From Patescibacteria group bacterium (GTDB lineage Bacteria > Patescibacteriota > Minisyncoccia > UBA6257 > HR35): a DNA stretch of 14,460 bases. The DNA is taken from the NCBI GenBank assembly GCA_030550735.1, contig JAUQOT010000008.1:1-14460 (forward strand), written 5' to 3'. The translations under genes and the position numbers were made by a program. Shown in pieces: positions 6,066 through 12,031 of the stretch (position 1 is its first letter; every line of letters starts with the position of its first letter). The notes below the pieces were generated by a model, which was given only the letters and a program-made list of their open reading frames with translations, was not told the origin of the DNA and searched no databases.

Positions 6066-6692
6066 TTAAGGAGCTAAAGGGGGAATAATATCTAGTTTTG
6101 ACCCAATTTCATATCTATAGGGATCATTCCCATTGTCCGTTGAAGTTTTATCGCTAATCCCACCAAAACCAAATTCCGGTGATTCAAGTTTAGCTGAAAG
6201 CTCAAATTGAATCGGATTTCTCTGAAAAGCATAAGCATAATAAAATCCTTTTTGATAATTATTAAGAGGATCAACAGGGAGAGAAGAAAAAGGAAGCGAT
6301 AAAATTTCGGAAAAATTAATTGGAAGCCATCCTTTTCCGTTTATATTTTTGTAATTATTAAAATCAGCTTGAACAATAACAAATGGTTTATTATAAAAAC
6401 AGGTTGATGTCCCAGCTCCTTCTCTTTCTATAGGAACAGAAATAAAAATGGTTGCCCACGGTTCATCAACTCCTCGCCAAAAATAATTTGGTCCATCTAA
6501 ATCCGGAGAGGATGTACTATTAATATATAACTGAATTGCTGAAAAAAGAACTTGAAGATCATTTAAACGTTGGATATCCCGGCTTCTTGAAAAATAAGTT
6601 TGAACCCTAATTACTCCAAAAACTATTACTCCGATGACAATAATTAAAAACAAAACTAAAAGAAGTTCAATATAAGTAAAACCTTTTTTCAT
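6066..6692 (-). CDS. Type IV prepilin-like protein (minor pilin or pseudopilin)
   Basis: This 208-residue protein starts MKKGFTYIELLLVLF: a class III signal with cleavage expected after G4, Glu at mature +5 (E9), and a hydrophobic helix to about residue 29. It shares a set of landmarks with the prepilins at 1916 and 10958: SRSRDIQRLNDL at 35-46, GWLPINF at 121-127, LPVDPLN at 138-144, FELSAKLES near 163-171, and a YEIG motif near the end. It would be processed by a prepilin peptidase and assembled by a type IV pilus or pseudopilus machine encoded elsewhere. It is nested between tRNA-Ser and tRNA-Thr on the same strand. There is no Shine-Dalgarno before the ATG, which follows the tRNA-Thr 3' end by only 12 bases, so it may be cotranscribed with that tRNA. 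Confidence 0.85.
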   Translation of the reverse strand: MKKGFTYIELLLVLFLIIVIGVIVFGVIRVQTYFSRSRDIQRLNDLQVLFSAIQLYINSTSSPDLDGPNYFWRGVDEPWATIFISVPIEREGAGTSTCFYNKPFVIVQADFNNYKNINGKGWLPINFSEILSLPFSSLPVDPLNNYQKGFYYAYAFQRNPIQFELSAKLESPEFGFGGISDKTSTDNGNDPYRYEIGSKLDIIPPLAP

Positions 6693-6704
6693 AAATAATT
6701 TTTG

Positions 6705-6776
6705 AGCCGGAGGCGGGATTCGAACCCGCGACCTAGCGCTTACAAGGCGCTCGCTCTTCCACTGAGCTACTCCGGC
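6705..6776 (-). tRNA. tRNA-Thr (anticodon TGT)
   Basis: The minus strand folds as a 72-base tRNA. The acceptor stem is GCCGGAG/CTCCGGC, and the D arm is GCTC-AGTGGAA-GAGC. The anticodon arm is AGCGC-CTTGTAA-GCGCT, giving anticodon TGT (threonine). The T arm is GCGGG-TTCGAAT-CCCGC. The discriminator is U. The 3' CCA is not encoded. It diverges from groES. Confidence 0.97.
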
Positions 6777-6780
6777 AAGA

Positions 6781-6800
6781 TGTGGTATAATATTATTATA
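6781..6800. promoter_or_regulatory. Face-to-face -10 boxes for groES (+) and tRNA-Thr (-)
   Basis: Plus strand: TGTGGTATAAT at 6781-6791 contains a perfect TATAAT at 6786-6791 and would start a groES-groEL transcript with a leader of about 105-110 bases. Minus strand: TATAAT lies at 6800-6795, ending 18 bases before the tRNA-Thr 5' end. The two hexamers are three bases apart, so polymerase binding to one should exclude the other. I see no CIRCE operator (the HrcA site) in the groES leader. Confidence 0.5.
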
Positions 6801-6803
6801 AAT

Positions 6804-6832
6804 AATAAAACTTTTTAAATAAAACTTTTTAA
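6804..6832. repeat. 14-bp tandem duplication in the groES leader
   Basis: The 14-base unit TAAAACTTTTTAAA begins at 6806 and again at 6820; with its flanks, AATAAAACTTTTTAA is read twice with a period of 14. It lies just downstream of the groES -10 box, inside the expected leader. Function is unknown and simple slippage is possible. Confidence 0.7.
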
Positions 6833-6904
6833 CTTAAAAAATTTTTCGGATTTTGTTTAGAAAAGTTTAAGGTCGCAAATTAAGAGTTTTGATTTGACAA
6901 AAAA

Positions 6905-7198
6905 ATGAATTTAAAACCGCTTCATGATTTTATTTTAATCGAACCACTTCATCAAGAAGAAGTTACAAAGGGCGGAATTATTATTCCTGAAACAGCACGA
7001 GAGGAAAGAACTATGAAAGGAAAAGTGATTGCTGTTGGGCCAGGAAAAATAAACGAAAAAACCGGAGAAAGAATTACTCCTTCAGTTAAACCAGGACAAT
7101 TAGTTATTTTTAAAAAATATGCACCCGATGAAATTAAAATAGATGATAAGGAATATTATTTTGTAAGAGATGAAGATATTATGGCCATAATTGAATAA
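6905..7198 (+). CDS. groES: Co-chaperonin GroES
   Basis: GroES forms the heptameric lid of the GroEL folding chamber. The 97-residue product is full length and canonical: MNLKPLHDFILIEP at the N terminus, the mobile loop region with KGGIIIPETAREE at 22-34 (the IIIP-type GroEL contact), and the GKVIAVGPG core strand. YAPDEIKIDDKEYYFVRDEDIMAII closes it in two halves around the KIDDKEY turn. groEL follows after 24 bases. The ATG has no Shine-Dalgarno within reach; the upstream sequence is TTGACAAAAAA. The gene order and promoter indicate a standard groES-groEL operon. Confidence 0.97.
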   Translation: MNLKPLHDFILIEPLHQEEVTKGGIIIPETAREERTMKGKVIAVGPGKINEKTGERITPSVKPGQLVIFKKYAPDEIKIDDKEYYFVRDEDIMAIIE

Positions 7199-7222
7199 GG
7201 TCGAATTAAAAATTTTTAAAAA

Positions 7223-8869
7223 ATGGCAAAACAAATTTCTTTTAAAAATACTGCTCGAAAAAAACTGCTTCAAGGAATTAACAAATTAGCAAACACTGTC
7301 ATTGTCACTCTTGGACCTAAAGGAAGAGCTGTTGTTATTGACAAAGGATACGGAACACCAACAATTACTCGTGATGGCGTAACTATTGCCAAGGAAATTG
7401 AACTTAAAGATCCAATTGAAAAAATGGGAGCTGAACTTATCAAAGAAGTTGCTGAAAAAACAAATGATATGGCAGGTGATGGAACAACAACAGCAACTCT
7501 TTTAGCTAAAATTCTTATCAATGAAGGTTTTAAAAATGCTGTTGCCGGTGTTGATGTTATTGGAATGCAAAAGGGAATGGAAAAGGCTGTCAAAGTAGTC
7601 ATTGAAGAATTAAGAAAAATTTCTAAACCAATTAAAGGTAAAGAAGATATTGCTCATGTAGCAACAATTTCTTCACGAGATGAAGAAATTGGAAAACTAA
7701 TTGCTGAAGTTATTGATAAAGTTGGAAAAGATGGAGTAGTAACAGTTGAGGAATCACAAACAATTGGACTTTCATATGAAATTGTTGAAGGAATGCAATT
7801 CGATAGGGGTTATATTTCTCCTTATATGGTGACAAATCCGGAAAAAATGGAAGCTGTTTTGGAAAAACCTCTAATTTTAATTACTGACAAAAAATTAAGC
7901 TCAATTCACGAATTGGTTCATCTTTTAGAAAAAGTTTTACAAAGCGGAAGAAAACAAATTTTAATTATTGCCGAAGATGTTGAAGGCGAAGCTTTAGCAA
8001 CTTTAGTTGTCAATAAATTAAAAGGTGTTTTAATTTCTGTTGCCGTTAAAGCACCAGGTTTTGGTGATCGAAGAAAAGAACTTCTTCAGGATATTGCTAT
8101 TTTAACAGGCGGACAAGTAATTTCTGAAGAACTTGGTTATAAACTAGAAAATGCTGATCTTCATATGTTAGGAGAAGCCGACAAAGTAATTGTTACTAAG
8201 GATACAACAACAATTGTGGGTGGAAAGGGAAAGAAAGAAGAAATTGAAAAAAGAATTCAACAAATTAGAGTACAACTTCAAAAAACAACTTCCGAATATG
8301 ATCGAGAAAAACTTCAAGAAAGATTAGCTAAACTTTCAGGAGGAGTTGCGGTAATTAAAGTTGGGGCACCAACTGAAGTTGAACAAAAAGAAAAACAACA
8401 TCGAATTGAAGATGCTATTTCAGCAACCAAAGCAGCTATTGAAGAAGGTATTGTTCCTGGTGGAGGTGTAGCTTTAATTAGAACCTTGCCAAAAGTTGAA
8501 GAATTAATTGAAAAACTTTCTAAAGAAAACATTTCTGAATACATTGGAGCTAATATTGTTAAACAAGCAATTGAAGCACCATTAAGACAAATTGCGGAAA
8601 ATGCTGGTTTTGATTCATCGATTGTTCTTCAAAAAGTAAAAGAAGGTAAAGATGGTTTTGGTTTTAATGCAGCTAATCTTCAATATGAGGATCTTTATGC
8701 CGCTGGAATAATCGATCCTACAAAAGTTACAAGGGTTGCTTTAGAAAATGCTGCTTCAATTGCTAGTCTTCTTTTGATTACCGAAGCTGTGGTTAGCGAA
8801 CTTCCTGAAAAAAAGGAAAAAGCAGCAGCAGAAGAACACGGTGGTTTAGAAGAGGAAGAAGAATTTTAA
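7223..8869 (+). CDS. groEL: Chaperonin GroEL (60 kDa, group I)
   Basis: GroEL is the ATP-driven double-ring chaperonin that folds cytosolic proteins with GroES. The 548-residue product is full length, starting MAKQISFKNTARKKLLQGIN. The ATP-binding motif GDGTTTATLLAKIL carries D86 (equivalent to E. coli D87), and VTLGPKGRAVVID near residue 28 is the conserved phosphate loop. The apical and intermediate regions contain KAPGFGDRRKELLQDIAILTGG in two blocks, and GIVPGGGVALIR is the returning intermediate-equatorial signature. The C terminus is EEEEEF rather than the flexible GGM repeats of many GroELs, with only one GG before it. Its stop is immediately followed by the stop of the convergent deacetylase, with no terminator between. 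Confidence 0.98.
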   Translation: MAKQISFKNTARKKLLQGINKLANTVIVTLGPKGRAVVIDKGYGTPTITRDGVTIAKEIELKDPIEKMGAELIKEVAEKTNDMAGDGTTTATLLAKILINEGFKNAVAGVDVIGMQKGMEKAVKVVIEELRKISKPIKGKEDIAHVATISSRDEEIGKLIAEVIDKVGKDGVVTVEESQTIGLSYEIVEGMQFDRGYISPYMVTNPEKMEAVLEKPLILITDKKLSSIHELVHLLEKVLQSGRKQILIIAEDVEGEALATLVVNKLKGVLISVAVKAPGFGDRRKELLQDIAILTGGQVISEELGYKLENADLHMLGEADKVIVTKDTTTIVGGKGKKEEIEKRIQQIRVQLQKTTSEYDREKLQERLAKLSGGVAVIKVGAPTEVEQKEKQHRIEDAISATKAAIEEGIVPGGGVALIRTLPKVEELIEKLSKENISEYIGANIVKQAIEAPLRQIAENAGFDSSIVLQKVKEGKDGFGFNAANLQYEDLYAAGIIDPTKVTRVALENAASIASLLLITEAVVSELPEKKEKAAAEEHGGLEEEEEF

Positions 8870-10084
8870 TTAATTTAAAAGTTGCTCTGGAAAAACAAAC
8901 TCATAACCTTCATTAATTAATTCAATAATTAAATTTTTAATAGCCTCAACATCTGTTCTATTAAAATGAGCTAAAACTAAATTTCCTCCGTTGGTATATC
9001 TTATTCTTGATAAAGCTATTCCTTTTAAATTTTCAGGAGTATATTCTAAACTTTTAACCCTCGTTGTATAGATAAATTCGACATCCCACATTACAAGGTA
9101 TTTATAGTTATTTTCAGATAAAACACTTAATAATCTCTTATCTCCACCCCTATAACCACCAGCACCACCTGGCGGTCTAAAATAATATCTTAGAATTTCA
9201 TCTTCAAATCCGTAATTCTTCATTTCTTCGATCCACCTACTTTTTTCTGATTCTATATATTCTTTATTTAATTTACTGAACTCACTTATATTATGACTAA
9301 AAGAATGGTTGCCTATTCTTATTAAACCTGTTTCAATTCCTTCTCTAATTATTTGAGCTGCTTCATCGTTCATTGTTCTTCCAATAATAAACCAAACCAT
9401 ATGTATTTGATGATTTTTACAAAATTCTAATAAATCTCTTAAGATTTTTGGATTAGGAAAATCATCGAAAGTAATAGCAACTTTTTTAGTTCCAGGTTTT
9501 CCATAATAAATCACTTCTGTTGAAATTGGTTTTTCTTGATTAAAACTTTCTTTTGGAGAAATATTTTGGATTGAAGGTGTTGGTTGAGGTTCAGGTGTTG
9601 GTGTTGGTGTTGGAATTTGTGTTGGTGATGGTGATGGTTTTGAAGATAAAATTGAACAAATTCTTTCATAAGCTTCTTGGCATTCTTGATTATTTATATT
9701 TTCGACTTTTAAAATTTTTCTTAATTCTTTTAATTCTTTTCTTAGATCTTCCTCTCCTAAACCCTCTAAAATTTTTAGTTCCCCTCCAAAACTTTCACCA
9801 TTCTTTATAAGATAATCAACATCTTCAGTAGTTTCTAGCAAACTTATTTTTTCTTCATTTGATGAAACACTTGTTATTTGAAGTATAGAGCTTCTTTTAA
9901 ACAGAGATAAAATTAGGAAAGAAAATAATCCTCTAATAACCAATCTTCTTCGTTTGAAATCTTCAGTAGATTCAAAAGACTCAGGTGATTTAAAAGGCTT
10001 AGAAAATATAAACTCAAATACTCTTGATATATTTTCAAATAGAGATTTTAATTTTCTTCTTATTGGCTTAGAAAATCTTTCCAT
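8870..10084 (-). CDS. Membrane-anchored CE4 polysaccharide deacetylase
   Basis: Enzymes of this family remove N- or O-acetyl groups from peptidoglycan or other surface glycans using a metal ion. The 404-residue protein has the NodB-homology motifs in order in its C-terminal half: TFDD at 205-208 (catalytic base and metal ligand), HSFSH at 260-264 (metal histidines), RPPGG at 303-307, WD at 333-334, and LVLAH at 369-373 (catalytic histidine). The N-terminal part is basic, with a hydrophobic segment at about 48-62 after KRRR that should anchor it with the catalytic domain outside. A charged helical spacer (about 100-130) and a Pro/Thr linker (about 150-170) follow, the latter resembling cell-wall-spanning linkers. 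A weak twin-arginine resemblance at RRRLVIRG is noted but not relied on. It diverges from rplT and converges with groEL at zero spacing. Confidence 0.9.
   Translation of the reverse strand: MERFSKPIRRKLKSLFENISRVFEFIFSKPFKSPESFESTEDFKRRRLVIRGLFSFLILSLFKRSSILQITSVSSNEEKISLLETTEDVDYLIKNGESFGGELKILEGLGEEDLRKELKELRKILKVENINNQECQEAYERICSILSSKPSPSPTQIPTPTPTPEPQPTPSIQNISPKESFNQEKPISTEVIYYGKPGTKKVAITFDDFPNPKILRDLLEFCKNHQIHMVWFIIGRTMNDEAAQIIREGIETGLIRIGNHSFSHNISEFSKLNKEYIESEKSRWIEEMKNYGFEDEILRYYFRPPGGAGGYRGGDKRLLSVLSENNYKYLVMWDVEFIYTTRVKSLEYTPENLKGIALSRIRYTNGGNLVLAHFNRTDVEAIKNLIIELINEGYEFVFPEQLLN
9594..9611. repeat. GGTGTT hexanucleotide repeat in the deacetylase linker
   Basis: Three perfect tandem GGTGTT units (plus strand), with degenerate relatives on either side, encode the Pro-Thr alternation of the linker on the minus strand. 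Copy-number change in units of six would lengthen or shorten the linker without a frameshift. Confidence 0.75.
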
Positions 10085-10098
10085 ATTAACTTTTTAAC

Positions 10099-10104
10099 AT
10101 AGTA
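10099..10104 (-). promoter_or_regulatory. Candidate -10 box of the deacetylase gene
   Basis: The minus strand reads TACTAT, ending 14 bases before the deacetylase ATG, in the 60-base region shared with the divergent rplT promoter. There is no Shine-Dalgarno in the short leader. This is weak evidence on its own. Confidence 0.25.
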
Positions 10105-10126
10105 TTAATTTAATTTTCTCATTTTT

Positions 10127-10136
10127 GTGTTAAAAT
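10127..10136 (+). promoter_or_regulatory. Candidate extended -10 box of rplT
   Basis: GTGTTAAAAT includes a TGn-TAAAAT extended -10 whose end lies eight bases before the rplT ATG, so the transcript would start about two bases from the start codon. A GTG at 10127 is in frame with rplT, but it sits inside this box and is not the likely start. Confidence 0.45.
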
Positions 10137-10144
10137 TAAAAATC

Positions 10145-10492
10145 ATGGCAAGAGTTAAAAGAGGAAAGATTAAATTAAAAAAAAGAAAAAAAATTTTGAA
10201 ATTAGCTAAAGGTTTTCGAGCGCCTTATGGTACAAAGAAAAAATTTGCTAAAGAAGCTTTGCTTCATGCTTTTAAATATGCTTATATAGGAAGAAAACAA
10301 AAGAAAAGAAATTTTCGAAGATTATGGCAAGTAAGAATTAATGCTGGTGTTAGAAAATACGGTTTGAATTATTCAAAATTTATTTACCTTCTTAAACAAA
10401 AAAATCTAAATCTAAATCGTAAAGTTTTAAGTGAATTAGCCATAAATTATCCTAATATTTTTGAAAAGTTAGTTGAGTATGTAAAGTCTTAA
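10145..10492 (+). CDS. rplT: Ribosomal protein L20
   Basis: L20 is an early assembly protein of the large subunit that binds 23S rRNA. From the ATG at 10145 the product has 115 residues and begins MARVKRG, the universal L20 start. This rejects the in-frame GTG 18 bases upstream. KKRKKILKLAKGFRAPYG and RKQKKRNFRRLWQVRINAG follow, both highly characteristic RNA-binding stretches. The usual partners infC and rpmI are not upstream; instead a divergent deacetylase gene is. The stop shares one base with the next ATG (TAATG), coupling it to the membrane protein downstream. Confidence 0.96.
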   Translation: MARVKRGKIKLKKRKKILKLAKGFRAPYGTKKKFAKEALLHAFKYAYIGRKQKKRNFRRLWQVRINAGVRKYGLNYSKFIYLLKQKNLNLNRKVLSELAINYPNIFEKLVEYVKS

Positions 10493-10971
10493 TGCTTGCT
10501 GGTTTTCATTTTTTTACTGCTTCAGCTTTAACTTTAAATTTAACTAATAATTTATCCTTAGCTTTTATCTTGGGTTTTCTTTTACATCATTTAGAAGATT
10601 TTCTTCCCCATTTAGACCTCAACATTTATGGAGAAAGTGAAAAATTCTCATCAATTAAAAATTGGACGAAGGAAATTTGGTTTTTAGTAATTGTTGAATT
10701 TTTTTTATTTTTTCTTCTAACCTTCTATTTTCTTTCTTATTATCCATTTAATAAAAAGTTAATCGCTTTTGTGGGGGGTATAGGTTCGCTTTTTCCTGAT
10801 ATTATTTCTTTTTCAATTAAATCGTTTTTTCCTAATTTTAAGCTTCTAAAACCATACCAAAAATTTCATGAAAAATATCATTGGAGATTAAAAAATAAAA
10901 ATTATTTAATTCCTTTTTTAGTTCAAGGATTAATTTTTTTAATCTCTTTAAAATTTTTTAGTATACGTTAG
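10492..10971 (+). CDS. His/Asp-rich multi-pass membrane protein, function unknown
   Basis: I cannot assign this 159-residue protein with confidence. It has about four hydrophobic segments (roughly 5-30, 62-84, 90-108, 138-156). Between and within them lie conserved-looking polar residues: HHLEDFLPHLD at 32-42, FPD at 101-103 and FHEKYHW at 125-131. The arrangement of H32, H33, D36, H40, D42, D103, H126 and H130 near the membrane resembles membrane-bound metal-dependent hydrolases of the YdjM type, which is an inference from pattern only. It is joined to rplT by a one-base TAATG overlap, and its end overlaps the end of the convergent prepilin by 14 bases. Confidence 0.65.
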   Translation: MLAGFHFFTASALTLNLTNNLSLAFILGFLLHHLEDFLPHLDLNIYGESEKFSSIKNWTKEIWFLVIVEFFLFFLLTFYFLSYYPFNKKLIAFVGGIGSLFPDIISFSIKSFFPNFKLLKPYQKFHEKYHWRLKNKNYLIPFLVQGLIFLISLKFFSIR

Positions 10972-11560
10972 AGATTAAATTTTTATCTGAACCAACCTCA
11001 AAAATATAATTATTGTTTCCTCCATCAAAACTTACTTTATCATCACTTCCGCCAAACTTAAAAGGAGGATATTCTAAATTAGCATTAATCTCAAAAGATG
11101 GCGGATTTCTTCGGAAAACATAAGAATAAAAAAATTTAGCTGAATAGGAATTTAGAGGATCAACGGGTAAAAAATTTAAAGGTAAATAGATCATCGAGGT
11201 AAAATTAATAGGAAGCCAACCTGAACCATTTATTTTGTACAAATCAGTTGAAGAAACTTGATAAATATAAAATCCACCAACAAAATTATTTCTCTTATCT
11301 TCTTTATCATAAGGAACAGAAATAAAAACTGTCGGATATGATTCACCGTAACCTCTATTAGCTGGACCTAAAACTGGAGTTGATGTTGAAGTAAGATAAG
11401 TATTAATAGCGATTTCTAAAGATCTTAAATCATTAATTCTTTTTAAATCTCTTGATCGTTGAAAAAAAATTTGAGGTTTAATTACAATTCCTGTTATGCT
11501 GATTATTACCATCAAAAGAAAGATAACTGTCAAAATTTCTAAAAGAGTAAATCCTTTCAT
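10958..11560 (-). CDS. Type IV prepilin-like protein (minor pilin or pseudopilin)
   Basis: This 200-residue protein starts MKGFTLLEILTVIF: cleavage is expected after G3, Glu lies at mature +5 (E8), and a hydrophobic helix runs to about residue 27. It shares with the prepilins at 6066 and 1916 the landmarks QRSRDLKRINDL (34-45), GWLPINF (114-120) and LPVDPLN (131-137), followed by an aromatic FFYSYVF strand, FEINANLE and a final FEVGSD. It is closer to the 6066 protein than to the LamG-bearing one. Its ATG overlaps the TGA of the upstream Nudix gene (ATGA), so the two are translationally coupled. Its last 14 bases overlap the convergent membrane-protein gene. No pilus assembly genes are nearby. 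Confidence 0.85.
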   Translation of the reverse strand: MKGFTLLEILTVIFLLMVIISITGIVIKPQIFFQRSRDLKRINDLRSLEIAINTYLTSTSTPVLGPANRGYGESYPTVFISVPYDKEDKRNNFVGGFYIYQVSSTDLYKINGSGWLPINFTSMIYLPLNFLPVDPLNSYSAKFFYSYVFRRNPPSFEINANLEYPPFKFGGSDDKVSFDGGNNNYIFEVGSDKNLISNVY

Positions 11561-11982
11561 TTTTTTAAGTTTTTTAAAAATCTTTCAGCTTTTTTAAGAA
11601 TAAATTTTGGTTCATCGAAAGTTAAAAGTTTAATGGCCAATTTAAAAGGAAGCCATACATAACCCCGGTGTTCATCTGATAAAATAACTTTTCTTGTAAA
11701 AGCCTGGGCTAAATAAAACTTAACTTCCTTAATTACAAGCTCACCCTTATCTCTAAAATGAAAAAACATATTCTCTTCAAAACCCTTAATGATTCTTACT
11801 TTTAATCCTGTTTCTTCTTTTATTTCTCTAAGAGTTGCTCTTAAAGGATCCTCATTAAGCTCAATATGTCCTCGAGGAAATTCCCAATGTCTTGTTTTTG
11901 AAGAATAATTAAGTAAAAGATATTCTCTTTCTTTTTTATCTTGATAAAAAATAATAGCTCCTGCTGAGTATTCCTTCCTCAT
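11557..11982 (-). CDS. Nudix hydrolase, Ap4A-hydrolase-like
   Basis: Nudix enzymes hydrolyse nucleoside diphosphates linked to another moiety. The 141-residue product has a perfect Nudix box, GHIELNEDPLRATLREIKEETGL (given here as two parts: GHIELNE, then DPLRATLREIKEETGL), starting at about residue 38 and matching Gx5Ex7REUxEExGU. The N-terminal SAGAIIF strand and the WEFPRGHIE approach to the box resemble bacterial and animal diadenosine tetraphosphate hydrolases. Substrate cannot be fixed from sequence. It is the first gene of a two-gene unit with the prepilin at 10958 (ATGA overlap) and is divergent from the unknown gene at 12032. A TATAAT lies 21 bases upstream of its ATG. Confidence 0.92.
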   Translation of the reverse strand: MRKEYSAGAIIFYQDKKEREYLLLNYSSKTRHWEFPRGHIELNEDPLRATLREIKEETGLKVRIIKGFEENMFFHFRDKGELVIKEVKFYLAQAFTRKVILSDEHRGYVWLPFKLAIKLLTFDEPKFILKKAERFLKNLKK

Positions 11983-12003
11983 GTTTTGTTTTTCTTTGTT
12001 TAA

Positions 12004-12025
12004 ATTATAATTTTAAAATTATAAA
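12004..12025. promoter_or_regulatory. Divergent -10 boxes for the Nudix gene (-) and the gene at 12032 (+)
   Basis: Minus strand: TATAAT at 12009-12004 lies 21 bases before the Nudix ATG. Plus strand: TATAAA at 12020-12025 ends six bases before the ATG at 12032, which is leaderless spacing. The 49-base gap is almost pure A/T, so individual hexamers carry limited weight. Confidence 0.35.
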
Positions 12026-12031
12026 AAACAT

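Noticed and set aside
6894..6899. TTGACA before the groES ATG as a -35 box
   Set aside because: No -10 follows at about 17 bases; the position would place a start inside groES.
7270..7602. A 110-residue minus-strand reading frame inside groEL
   Set aside because: It is the antisense shadow of a highly conserved coding region, with no start signal and no recognisable protein.
9553..9810. An 85-residue plus-strand reading frame rich in Val and Leu
   Set aside because: It is antisense to the deacetylase Pro/Thr linker and arises from its GGTGTT repeats.
10127..10144. A GTG start for L20 at 10127
   Set aside because: L20 begins MARVKRG at 10145, and the GTG lies within the promoter-like TGTTAAAAT.
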